Shown here one piece after another: positions 39,501-51,173 of a DNA stretch of 64,000 bases. A model generated the notes under the pieces. The model had not been told where the DNA came from. It saw only the letters and a list, made by a program, of their open reading frames with translations, and made no database searches. Location: NCBI GenBank assembly GCA_034008185.1, contig CM067081.1, positions 18,909,821 to 18,973,820 of the forward strand, in the 5' to 3' direction. Position 1 is the first letter of the stretch. Each line of letters opens with the position of its first letter. This DNA comes from Gorsachius magnificus (taxonomy: Eukaryota; Chordata; Aves; Pelecaniformes; Ardeidae). The position numbers were made by a program, and so were the translations under genes.

Positions 39501-42500
39501 CTTGGGGGGGAGAAAGGGGAAGGAGAAATGTGCTATCCTTGAAAATGCTCTTCCCCTCTTTGTCTGGAAGGCACAATTATTTGAAACTGCAAAAATACAA
39601 GGGCATAATTGTATCAGAGTAGCTGGAAGGTTGCTCCAACTTACGCCTCTAGCCCTCTGCAACTGTTCAAACTGTGTCTTGCTGTACTTATATCCCTTTC
39701 AGTCACAGCTCCTTCCCTTTTCCAGTGTGCTTTGTTGCTTTCTTTTCAGCCATTTAAGATCAAGTACTATTGTCCTCTTTGCCGCTGCTGCTGCTGCTGA
39801 AGCACAGCAAGACTTTGAAACAGTCTCCATGACAATCAGAGAAATGCAGCCCGGATCTTAACGGGGGTGATACATGGCTGTGATTGCATCCTGCGGAGCC
39901 AGGGTATGTATATGCTGGTGCTGGAGAGTATGGGTTAAAGCCTGCTGGTCCCTCCCTCCTTTTACAACTGTTCGTGGTGGTACAACTGTTCATGGTGGTA
40001 TGGGGAACCTGCTTTTCTCTATGCATCCACCATATCCCCTTTTCTGCCCAGGGGCTGATTTTATCTGGTGTGAGGTTTAGAAAGGGACAAGAAATATTAA
40101 TGGATGAATGATTATAAGACCATAGAAAATGGAGCTGGAAGTGCAGTGCATGGAGATCAAAATGAAACACAGTATCTGGCTCTGAGATTTTGAATGATAT
40201 AAAAAGGGGACTTTATTCCTGCTTTTTAACTTACTACTTGTAACCCATGGAGCTGCATTCTGGAAGCATTAGCTCCTGCTTATTATGGCAGTATGTTGTG
40301 TTTTGTTCAGTGTTTTCATGTAAAATGAAGTTTTAAAATACAAGATGTGCTGGTTTTACAGACATCAATCATTCATACAGAACAAAATATTCAAATGCTA
40401 TGATTTACAAAGTAGTAGATGACAGTAGACCATTTTTTTTCCTGGCCTTAAGATGCACAAATAAGGACAAATGCTGCAGAATGAAAATGAACTTGAATTC
40501 TCTCTGATTAGCAGGATGTGACTCTTTTTTTTCAGATTGTCCATGCTAATGTCTTTGCTCATCGTATAAATGTGATAAAACAGCTTTAGGCTGATACTGT
40601 TTTAGTTATCATAAAATGCCCTCTCCCAGGCAAACTTCACTCACATTGGTGTGAGATTCTTTTATTACAAGGTTCTTTGTATCACATTTGAGCCAACAAA
40701 CATAATCAAAGAGTATCCTGAATACCAAAATACCTGGCATTTGTATGTCAGTTTTTAATGGACAATGTGCAAACAGCCATCTAAGTGGTGGTGAGAACTG
40801 TATAGCATGACATATGGTGAATAAAATTGATAATATTGGAACAGTAATGAGAGCTATGTGATGCTCATGTATCTATTAATATCTGTATCCACATACACCC
40901 CCATGTATTCTAAATATATGTACAGTAGCTCTAACTTTCAGCAAGTAAAATGAGAATTCATAATGCAGTAGAACGGAAAGAACATGAAAATGAAAACAAA
41001 GGCAAAGCCACAATAAAACTGAAGCAATCAGGGGGAACAAAAGAAAAAAAGACACTTATTAAAATTCATTCTATAAGAGGAGGATTGTGAATGTAAGGAG
41101 CTATTTCCAGTGAGAAAAATGTTTGAGGGAAGTTTCTTGCCTTCTCTGCAGCAGATGAAATATCTGACCCTTCATGTCTACTGTGACCATAAAGGCTGCC
41201 TCTCAAGAGAAAGGGAGTAAGATAGAATAATGTTTGAGCATTTTAGGATGAACAGAAAACATTTTCTTCATCTTTCTTAACATGCCCTACCAATGTTAGT
41301 CCTGACCCTTTAGAAAATTCTTCATGTCTGCTTTGACCTTGACTTCATTTAGATGTTTTGGTCACTTTTTCTAGTGTGCCAGCCCTTATGCTTACTAACT
41401 TGTGCCAAATGCTCCATAGGCTTCCTCTTTATGTATAATTTCCCTTTTGCTCCAGCACATTCTCTGACAGATTTCAATATCATTCTGAGTTTCACCTATT
41501 TCTTTTCACCAAACTCCCATTCCTTATTTCATTAAGAACACAACTTTACCTGCAAATTCTGCATCTTCTCTCATACTGGAAAAAGGTTTGGAGAGAGTCT
41601 CAGTGAGGTCTATATGAGAAATGTCCAGAAAAATCTCTTGAGAGCTTGAAATAATTCTGATGCAGAAATTGCTGGAAGTACTGTGTTGCTAGGAGGGGAA
41701 CAGGTCCTGTGGAAATAGGTCCTGGTGGGAGCGAGATTTGACCTTCATGTTATAGGATGGTATCTCAGAAAACAGATATGCACACCTGGCTCCAAGCCAA
41801 GAGAGCTGGTTGGGAACAAGGCCAGGGCAACCGGAGGAAAAACCAGGACACTAAGAACTGAGCCCAAGGTACAACCAAAAGAGTGAGGGGAGTAGGAAGA
41901 CTCAGAAACCTGAGAGTGGTGTGGATCTCTAGCCAAGTCCAAGCTGTGTAGCTGTTATGCCTGTTATACCTATCGTGAGATTGGTCCAGCCATAGTCCTC
42001 TGGGCCCCTCTCGCAAAGCTGTTCTTGATGACTTTTTGTTCCTATTCCTGCCTCTATTTCCATTACTTTCTTGCTTGCTGATTGCACCTTTTCAATGTTT
42101 GTGTCACGTTCTTGGTCACTGCTCACCCTATGCATTTCTAATTTAATCACTCTCCGGGCACCAGTTCCTCCAGTGCTCTTATTTGTGCTATAGTTCTTTG
42201 AACTCCCCCATCATCTGTGAAAATCTCACTAGAAATGAAGCAATATCCCCCATGTGTTACACCTCAGTCTTGCAGAGAGCAATTCTTGTTGCTCTGTGTT
42301 GCTGCATCTTTGCACATACACATAAAATTACATCAACCTTTTCCACCACCATATTTTTTGGAAGCTTGAAAGCAACTTGCTGGGTTTGATCCTCCTAGTC
42401 CTTATGAAATTTCTGTCATCCAAGAACCTCCCTCTTACAGAAACCATCTTCCACGCTAATTTTTCTTTCTCTTGTGCTAATGTCCTTCACTGTATTTTTC

Positions 42501-42589
42501 CAAGGTGATTCTTGTTTTGTTATTTTTGGTCCATGTTACTAATTACTCTAATCCCTCGGTCCTATATCTCTGGCCTCCCTGTTTTTCTT
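30561..42589. other. 12 kb of single-copy DNA, no gene recognised
   Basis: No transposon, RNA gene or coding exon that I can support. Open frames of 60-145 codons occur on both strands and are compatible with chance. A T-run lies at about 36480-36490 and a TC-rich stretch near 38425-38436. This is the longest part of the window with almost no visible CR1 or LTR material; very old repeats could be present below my detection. Confidence 0.45.
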
Positions 42590-43260
42590 GTCTTTTCTCA
42601 ATTTAGTATCACCTGTGAATTTCATTAATATGTTGTTTACCCATCTTTCTAGCTCATTACTGGAAGTGTTAAATAAAGCAAGACCCAAGACTGATCCTTA
42701 AATATTTACCTGTCCTCCCTATAAACTGGTATTCTGCGATGTGTTTATCAATCAGCCTTGTTTTCATCCTTCATTCCAGGCTTCAGACCAAATGAGATAT
42801 TTTTTTGCAAAAGCAGGTTCAGTTGAGCTTTTTAAGGATGTTTTTGTGAAACGTAGGAAGCAACCTTCTATTCTCATGCTCTCCAGTTTTATGTCAGTGT
42901 AGCTGCCTGGCTTTGAGGGAGAGGATGATCAGACCAATTGCTCAAAAAAATATGGCTTAAATCCAAGAGTGTTACATTTATTCTGTTCCATTCATCCATT
43001 AATTCAGTAATTCCATAAAAAAGTGTTAACTTTGTCAGCCAAGATCTATTCTTTAAAAATCCTACCTCTTATTGCTCATCATTGCATTATTCTCTGCAAA
43101 TGAAGTGACTATTTCTTAAGACTTTTTCTATTGTTTCTGCCAGGGTTAGAAGCTAAATGTAAAGCATTGTAATTAGTAAGATCTTTCTTCTTCCTTTTAT
43201 GAATGCTGAGACAGTGCCACATTTGTTTTTCTGTTCAGTGTTGGCAGAAGCGGTGCAGAT
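42590..43260 (-). mobile_element. Ancient CR1-type LINE remnant (antisense on plus strand)
   Basis: The plus strand is the inverse of a decayed RT. TCAATTTAGTATCACCTGTG at about 42599 corresponds to the 'FADDTKL' block, the stretch near 42670 (TAAATAAAGCAAGACCCAAG) to the '[13 protein letters not shown]' block, and the region near 43140-43200 (CAGGGTTAGAAGCTAAATGT) to the 'LTSVPGK' block. The blocks are collinear with an intact CR1 RT. All frames are broken. The limits are approximate and the subfamily cannot be told. Confidence 0.6.
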
Positions 43261-44890
43261 AAGGGAGTAGTCCTCTCCTTCCCCTCTTTAGCACCTCCAC
43301 ATGTGGTGTGTGATTCCAACCACATGATGGTGCAGGAGATGTGGTGCCGTGTGGCCATCGCTGCTGCTTGTAAATCTCCAGCCTTTGCAAAATAATTTAT
43401 GATGAATGTTATAGCAGCTTTCAGAGAATCCAGGAAGAATGAGTTGTATCATATGGTTTTTTTCTTAGCGTCTTTGGTTTCAGTTTGTCATGAACAATTG
43501 ATTTTTGTCAGGTGAGGTGCCAAAGGTCCCCAAAAAATATGCTACCAGTGGATGAATGTCTTATGCCTATGTACCTATAGCAGAAGATGTAGCTATAAAT
43601 GACCAGGGTATGCTTAGTTTAAACACTGCTAGAATTGCCCCATAATTTCTTCCTGACATATTCTGCAGTGGTGTCCAAGTTTGAAAGACAAATTAAGCAA
43701 TAGTTCTGACATTACTTTGAATCTTATTACTACAGGAGCAATACAACTGTTTTTTCAGTTCCTCTGCTACACTGTACTTTTGGCCACTACCAGACATCAG
43801 CAAATACAACCTCATTGTCTTAGCCCAGCCATTTAGAAAGTAAAGTAAGGTTACCTTGAGGCAGGGAGGTGAAGGTGTCTGAGAGGCACAGTTGACTCCC
43901 TGGTCTGGTTTGGACTAGTATGTGCTTCAATGTATGAGGAGAACACCTTTCTCCTCTCATAAAAGAAATATTAGAAGGCCTGGAGAGCAAGTTCATCCAG
44001 AGGTACATGTCCTAGAATCCTAATCTGGGCTGTTTTGGACTCATCTGAGTACTCACCTGAAAAAGCAAGGTTTACTTCGGAAAACTAGGTTTATCCCCCA
44101 AAATAACTTCCAGCATAAGTAACTTAGCCATCTGTTTTGTTGTTGTTCTTACTTGGTGGTGCTGAGCAGAGCTTTGCACTGGTGTCCACAGCTGTGCAAG
44201 CTGCAGCTGGGAAAGGACAAGGTCTTAGGTTTTACTGAGGTTCTGTATCTGTGAATAAATCATGTTTTGGTTTGAGTTTGTGGGTTCTAGACATGACAGA
44301 CATGTTCTCTGAATCATGGCTTCTCATCTACCTCACCATACAACCAGGAAAACCTACTGCCATTACTAAATTATTTTTCCTTTCTAGTGTCCCACAAAAT
44401 AAGAACTGTAACAGCAAAAAAATGCAGTTAGCTGCTGCTGAGCCCATTAGTAATCTCAGGGTGAGAAGCCACAGTGGCTTTAGCTAGGGTGGAGAAGTGC
44501 TGGTATTATTTCATGATATAAAGTTTGATCATTCAGAAGTGGATTTACATCTTGCTCAGTTGTACCCTGATGTGGGAAGGACAGGGTATACAACTAAGGA
44601 AAGTACCCACTGCAACGTCATCTAAATATATCACTAACTGTGAGCCAAGGAGGACTAGAACTTGGCTTTCAAAAATGCTAGAAAATACCCTTTATTGCAT
44701 CTATGGTCTTACAAATTGCGTATGTTTATTTCCATTTACACCTATGTATATATCTATATATATTTATCTGCATTGAATTGCTTATTAATTAGAATCACTA
44801 CAATGTGTCATTCACCTCCAGTTCATTGTGTCCATTTCCTCATCCTGCAGTCAAACCCTAAATACAAGTGAGTTCATTTTTGCTGGTAGA
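43261..44890. other. Single-copy DNA, no gene recognised
   Basis: No feature supported. A TATATA stretch lies at about 44746-44765. Confidence 0.5.
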
Positions 44891-44895
44891 GTGTA

Positions 44896-45471
44896 TGTTA
44901 TGGTTTAACTCCAGCCAGTAACTAAGCCCCACAGAGCCTCTTGTTCACTGCCCTGTGGTGGGATGGGGGAGAGAATTGGAAGAGTAGAAGTGAGAAAACT
45001 CGTGGGTGGAGATAAAGACAGTTTAATAGGTAAAGCAAAAGCCATGCATGCAAGCAAAGCAAAGCAAGGAATTCATTCACCACTTCCCATGGGCAGGCAG
45101 GGGTTCACCCATCTCCAGGAAAGCAGGGCTCCATCATGCGTAACAGTGACTTCGGAAGACAAATGCCATCATTCTGAACATCCCCCTCTCCCTTCTTCTT
45201 CCCACAGGTTATATGATGAGCATGATACCATATCGTCTGGGGTAGCCCTTTGGTCAGTTGGGGTCAGCTGTCCTGCCTGTGCCCACTCCCAGATTCTTGT
45301 GCCCCTGGCAGAGCAGGGGAACTGGAAAAGTCCTTGACTGGTGTAAGCACTGCTCAGCAACAACTGAAACATCAGGGTGTTATCAACATTCTTCTCCTAC
45401 TAAATCCAAACCACAGCACTACACCAGCTTCTGGGAAGAAAATTAACTCTATCCCAGCCAAAACTGGGACA
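44896..45471 (-). mobile_element. Solo LTR of a bird endogenous retrovirus (ERVL-like)
   Basis: 576 bp bounded on the plus strand by TG (44896) and CA (45471). The flanks GTGTA (44891-44895) and GTGGA (45472-45476) are a 5-bp target duplication with one mismatch. Sense is the minus strand: a TATA-like box is inverse of TTATAT at 45209-45214, and an ATTAAA poly-A signal is the inverse of TTTAAT at 45022-45027. It is close to the common bird LTR with a 'GGTTTAACTCCAGCC' end and keeps a cleaner structure than the copy at 17320, suggesting a younger insertion. No internal region adjoins it. Confidence 0.88.
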
Positions 45472-45476
45472 GTGGA

Positions 45477-47985
45477 TGATCAAAGGAAGATCAATGCAAA
45501 ATTTGAGTTTAGGCCGTGTAATTTTTGGCTGATCAGACCCAGATATTATCCTGTGTTGAAACCAATGTTAAAGGAAGTTAACTAACTGTCTGTGACATTT
45601 CCTTTGCATTATCAGTTGTCAGTTCAAAGGTCTCCTCCCAAATCAGAAATAAACTCTCTTGCACATATTAAACAAAGGCATCCTTGCAAAATAATCTCAG
45701 AGGCAGAAATAGAGTCATACACCAGCCCTGCCTCAGTCTGACAGTCTGCTTGGGAGTTTTTTCTGGCCCATTTCTACCAGCAGACTTCCAGCTAAGTGAA
45801 TTGTACTGCAGGCTAGGGGGCAAAGTGCAACAAAAGCAGAAGTTGCTTACACCGCTTCTGTGTTTTTTGCGTGTACTGCTTTCTCTAAAGAGGTAGCTGG
45901 ATCCTAACAAAAGCTGGAAACAGGGAACAGATCTATCGTCAGTCTCCTGTAGTCGGTGGTACAAGGTGATTCAGATGTAAGCATTATGAACTATGCAGTA
46001 GGAAGATCCTATGGCCCACACATTTGGTATTATTCTAATCTCTGAAAGCTAGATTGTTTTAAGACATGACATTTAACATCCCCCCTGCTAGTGTTGTGAG
46101 CATTAACTGCTATGGCCCTGGCTGTACTTCTTGTGCAAATAAAAATCTGATTCCTCCTTTAATCTTGATAAGTTGCTTAGAGCCCAACAGATGTGAGTAA
46201 TCCTAGGATCGTAAAACAATATGTATTTTATAATCAGGAAGAAATGCATTTTGGTCAGCAAATATATTGGCATTTAAGCTTCCAAAGAGGTTATAAACAA
46301 CAATGCATAAAACAGGCTATGTCTTAAGATGAGTGTATAACAGCAGCTTATAAAATGAACATTTGGAAGTAACTTCCAAATTATCTTCAGAAGTGGAAAC
46401 AAAAGTGGTAAAAATATTTCAGGCTTCACAAATATGAACACTGATTCAACCAATGAAGAAAACAGCTAGAGGATTATGAGTAAATGAAGAGCCTCCAAAG
46501 GATGCTTTAAATGCAGGTAACTGATATCACATGTGTACATGTGTAGGTGGAGACCACAAAAATTCTTTAAGGAAAATCAACAGGAAGCATGGTCTACTGA
46601 CAGGATTATATTTCCCAGTAAATCCCATCAAAACTATGAAATCTAAGAGAGGCCAGCAACTAGAACAAGGATAAAATGTTTCAGGTAAAATGACTGTCAG
46701 AAAGTGGACCATTACCAGGAGAGTTAATGTTGCTCCCTGAACAAGGAAAGCGAAAATCCTGTAGCCTGGTAGGTAGTAAATGGTTCACAGCTTAACCTCC
46801 CTGAAAATGCTAGTCTGAGCTGAGACAGCGGTTCTTCAACTGTCTGTCCCTCTGGCGTAGCTAGAGGTGGTGCCCAGGCTCTGCTCTGAGGGGTCAGGTC
46901 TCATGGTGAGATGCCTAAAGCCAAGTTGGTCTCCAGCAAAGTCAGACTTGTAGAGGCTGAAAAAAGTGTCCTTCTCTCTTGCTCTGCCCATGGGGTACCA
47001 TCTAGCTTGTGTTCCCATCATGAAGAAGATCCTGTTCACAGTATATTCTGTGGGCATCCAAAAACTGATCGTGTATGTTCCCCAAGGAGTCTCCTTCAGA
47101 CTGCACCTAGGAGGAGCAGGTCCAGAGAAGAAGGGTTCCTGTATTATCTGGAGCACTCCTAAGATTTCCCAGGAGAAAAATAAGGCCTCATCTAAATAGG
47201 AAAAAACCCTTAATTGACACACATTGAACACATTTTGTAGTTCCATTATAGACATTCACCTGTGGAATTTCTGACATCTGCAGACAGAAAAGGCAATGAA
47301 GGCGCCTGCCCTGTTCCCATCACCTCTGCATCACAGTCAAGCGTAGACTTTGGCGCTTCAGAGAGAGTGTTCATTTGTATCTTCCAGTACCCAAAGATAA
47401 AAGGTTTTACTAAGAAAGCTGTATGAGAACAGTATATTAAAAGCAAAGCAAAGCAGAGGATTCATGCTGTCTGCCATGTGTGCTTCCAGAAGCCTGCAGT
47501 GGTTAAAAATCTGTGAAGACTGAAGGATTAGAAATGCAGCCAGAGCCAACCAAAACTGCAGCAGAGTACTTTGGTACAGGACTTAAATTTCCCAATGGAA
47601 ATAGAAGAGACAGAGTACTTTGCTTATAAAATACAGGCACTAATTGAATGTGATTGGGTCCTGCCAGTTAACAAATTACTGTTCATCTGCTGAGGCTTCA
47701 TAAGTGTGTGTATGTGCATGCTCTTAGCCCTTCCTGTCTCTAAGATAAAAAAAAAAGTGTTAACTTAAACCATCTTCATGGAACAAAAGCTGGTGCACGT
47801 TGGTTTTCAGCTCAGCAAGGAGCATGTGTATGCTCAGTAACAACTGGTACCTTGTCAAAGTGCTATGAGCTCTTCACAGATCTCAGATTATCCAGTGATA
47901 GGTGTACTAGAAGCTGAAGACACAGAAAACTTTCACTGGGCTAAAAACAGTGCAGCTCTACTGAGCTGATGCCAGCTGAAGATCA
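45477..47985. other. Single-copy DNA, one unassigned frame
   Basis: No known transposon or gene. It contains the minus-strand open frame at 46836-47255, listed separately. Confidence 0.5.
46836..47255 (-). other. Unassigned 139-codon open frame
   Basis: An ATG-initiated minus-strand frame, rich in aromatic residues (several Phe and Trp), with no family I recognise. Overlapping plus-strand frames (46911-47199) reduce its weight. At its downstream side the plus strand has CAGCGGTTCTTCAACT (46826), vaguely like the terminal repeat of hAT-type DNA transposons, but no partner end was found. It could be a fragment of an old transposon or a chance frame. Confidence 0.15.
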
Positions 47986-47989
47986 AGCC

Positions 47990-48730
47990 TACTGCACTTG
48001 GAGAACAGAGATACCTACTTTGGCTTGTCAAAAAAAAGTTCAAAGAAGTGGTAACTACAGACCCTTATTCTGGCTTTCATTCTGAGACTTAGGAAAGCTG
48101 GTGAGGGACAAATAGTGAACACTTGGACAGATACAGATTAGTTAGAGACTCTCAGCACAGGCAGATCAAAAGAAGTTCAAACTTAGCCATCTTGACTAAT
48201 CTCTCCCAGGTGGAGAAAGTGAGAACAGAACAGGGTGAATGTGTGGGCATCCTTCACAAGGACTTCTGGATAGCTTCCAATGCCCACCAAGAGAGTAATC
48301 TGTAAGGTTAACAAATGAACACCGATGATGAAATGCTCAGTTAGTTTGCTAACAGAAACCAGAGATGGTAAATGGGACAGAGGGGTAGGGAGAGACAGTG
48401 GGATAAGAGTGACAGGTGGGAATATGTTGAGCCTGTTCTGTTTCTGCTATATATAGGAGGTAGCAGTTATCTTACAGAAGGAAATGTAGAACAAGATGTG
48501 CGGATTTGGAGATGATGTGGAACTGACAACCTGAGAAATACCATCCATAAAGGAAGTAAGTTGAAGATGCTGAGAAATCTGCCTTATGTTTAGGATATGA
48601 TGGATGAGCAGGCAGTGCAAAGCAAAGATGGAGAAACCAGAATATGGTGGTGCAGACTGGTGCTCATTTGAAATCTTGGTCTTGTTGCAGGGAAGCAGCT
48701 CAGAAATCAAAGGGGCCACTTGGTATGTAC
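47990..48730 (+). mobile_element. Ancient CR1 reverse-transcriptase fossil
   Basis: Plus-strand sense. Several CR1 RT blocks appear in the correct order though heavily mutated: GGTAACTACAGACCCTTA (about 48049, 'GNYRP'), CTTGACTAATCTCTCCC (about 48192, 'LTNL'), the '[10 protein letters not shown]' region near 48240-48290, AATATGTTGAGCCTGTTCTG (about 48421, 'GSVLGPVLF'), GATTTGGAGATGATGTGGAACTG (about 48502, 'FADDTKL'), and a 'GKQLRNQRGHLV' stretch near 48690 like the '[13 protein letters not shown]' region. Frameshifts and stops throughout. Confidence 0.65.
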
Positions 48731-50421
48731 ACTGAGGGAAGAAAGCCCAAGCCCAAATAGATCACCAGGACACATTTGCAAAGATCTGAGAAGAGGAGAA
48801 ATAACATAGTTTTCAGAGAATAAAGTTGTTAGAGTTGAAGGACAGGTGAGTGAACATCCTTGGAGTCCTTAGCCACTTATGCAGAAATATGCCAAATGGC
48901 TTTTCCGTAGTGGCAACGGTAATTAAAAGTGCAAGAGCAGCACTGTATTGCACTGGCTCGGCAGCCCCCCAGGCAGCTGGCATCGATACCTGACAAGAAG
49001 CTAAGAATGCATTTCAGCTGGCCATGATGGGAATCTGAAATTGTGTAGCTAATTCTTTCAATGCTTTTTATTGGATATCAGCATTTTCAGGACATTTTTC
49101 ACTTACACCAGACCATATATAAAATATCATGTATGCATTGTTCAGCTGGAAAACCAGTTAATATTCCCTTGAGTGCATATATGCCATTTGTATGAATTGT
49201 GTGCCCCGGTGTAGTTTAAGCTGACTCTGCTGTCTTGAAATCACAGACCTTATTCCTCTACAGCTCAACAAATTTGAAGTGTATCCAAGGCTTCAGATAC
49301 CAAATTTTCAGAGTGGAGAGATTATCACTGGAGCATATACGAGATCCAGTGATGGACACACAACACATCCAGCCCCCACAGCTCTCCCATTCACACTGCA
49401 GGGGTTTGGGCTCAGACACAGGACCTGGAAACTCCTGGGGAGAATCAGAAGTGACATTGAAAAGGGGATGGGAGCAGTCAGGCCAGCTGCCTGCTGAAGA
49501 CCCTCAGAAGAAGGTGAGTGAGGTTTGCAGGAAGAAGAGCAAAATGGCTTCGCTATGATAAGGTAAAAGGAGAGTGCCAGCCTGGATAGAAGGAAGGGAC
49601 AGTGAATCTTGTGTAAGGCTTTCTTCATAAAGTATTGACTATGGTCCTTTGGATGCTGCCCAGCCATCCTCACAAATGTGCTCCATTGACACTGATACTT
49701 CTGTGCCTCCTACTCAGCTTTTCTCAGACAAGGAGGGTCACGGCAAAGTGAGACTGAAAAAAGGAAATCTGCCATTTTCTGAGCTGAGAGAAGCAGTGCC
49801 GAGATCAATACAGAATGAAGCAATCATTGGACATGGCCTAACAGCAGTGTCTGTAGCCTTCATTGCAACCCTTCTCTGTGTTTCTGCATCGTATCTGCTT
49901 GCAGAGGAATGATTTCCTTGTTGTTATAAGAAACACCTATCAAAGTGAATTTAATGCAGAAAACCAAAAATGGCAAAGGTGTTCTGAGGATCAAATAGCA
50001 TGAACTCTTATCTCAGGTACAACTAAGGGAATTGCTGCTCTTAACACTGTGGATTGGGAGTCCTCATGTTTTCCTGGAGTCCTCACTGATCCACAGGCAA
50101 AAATCCTGACAAACATTATGTTTAGGACAACATCACAAATGTCACTCTCTTTTACCCACAAAAGTTGTGTGGTTTTATGTTCCATGTTTTACATCAGTTC
50201 TGTCTGGGTTTATCCCATTTGCTGTCCTTAGAAAGCTCTCCTAAGGTTCTGCTCCCCCGTAATGTTGCTAACAAATCAGAGACGTTCAGTACTTTCTGCC
50301 CAATTAAGAACAGAAAAACAACCCTCATCCATGTATTATCTAGCCTGATGCTAAAACTGGTGCTGAGCAGTTCATATGGATGTTCAGGAAAGACTACCAC
50401 AGGCAGGTACCGAATAATGTC
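48731..50421. other. Single-copy DNA flanking the young CR1
   Basis: No gene recognised. Frames of up to about 121 codons on both strands (49235-49673) overlap and lack motifs. This is the 3' flank of the CR1 insertion. Confidence 0.5.
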
Positions 50422-50488
50422 TCATAGAATCATAGAATCATAGAATCACCTCGGTTGGAAAAGACCTTTAAGATCATCGAGTCCAACC
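50422..50488 (-). promoter_or_regulatory. CR1 3'-end hairpin and octamer tail
   Basis: GGTTGGA (50453-50459) and TCCAACC (50482-50488) form a 7-bp stem around a partly paired loop, followed in element sense by three ATTCTATG units. This 3' end is what CR1-type reverse transcriptases are thought to recognise to start target-primed reverse transcription. The same hairpin is kept in the copies at 5781, 8066 and 11694. Confidence 0.75.
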
Positions 50489-50514
50489 GTTAACCTAGCA
50501 CTGCCATCCCACCA

Positions 50515-51173
50515 CTAAACCATGTCCCTGAGCACCTCATCTATCCTTCTTTTAAAGACCTCCAGGGATGAGGACTCCACCACCTCCCTGGACAGCCCAT
50601 TCCAGAGCCTGACAACCCTCTCGGTGAAGAAGTTTTTCCTAATGTCTAGCCTAAACCTGCCCTGGCGCAGCTTCAAGCCATTCCCCCTCGTCCTATCGTC
50701 TGTTACCAGGGAGAAGAGGCCGACCCCCACCTCACTACAGCCTCCTTTCAGGTAGTTGTAGAGGGCGATCAGGTCTCCCCTCAGCCTCCTCTTCTCCAGA
50801 CTAAACAACCCCAGTTCCCTCAGCCGCTCCTCGTATGACTTGTGTTCCAGACCCCTCACCAGCTTGGTTGCTCTCCTCTGGACCTGTTCCAGCAAGGCAA
50901 CATCTTTCTTGTAGTGAGGGGCCCAAAACTGAACACAGTATTCGAGGTGCGGCCTCACCAGCACCGAGTACAGGGGCACGGTCACTTCCCTACTCCTGCT
51001 GGCCACACTATTCCTGATACAAGCCAGGATGCCATTGGCCTTCTTGGCCACCTGGGCACACTGCTGGCTCATATTCAGGCGGCTGTCAATCAGTACCCCC
51101 AGGTCTTTTTCCACCAGGCAGCTTTCCAGCCACTCTTCCCCAAGCCTGTAGCGCTGCATGGGGTTGTTGTGAC
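50515..51173 (-). pseudogene. CR1 ORF2 C-terminal part, displaced by a frame break
   Basis: After the frame break near 51172 the ORF2 protein continues in another frame for about 218 codons to the TAG at 50517-50515. It keeps the CR1 C-terminal blocks: [81 protein letters not shown], and the end DEVLRDMV. The segment is fully open, so the break is recent. The open frame itself begins further upstream (51231), but only the part after the break belongs to ORF2. Confidence 0.9.

Noticed and set aside
40110..40150. Possible CR1 end (GACCATAGAAAATGGAGCTG)
   Set aside because: Only a short resemblance; the following sequence does not continue into CR1.
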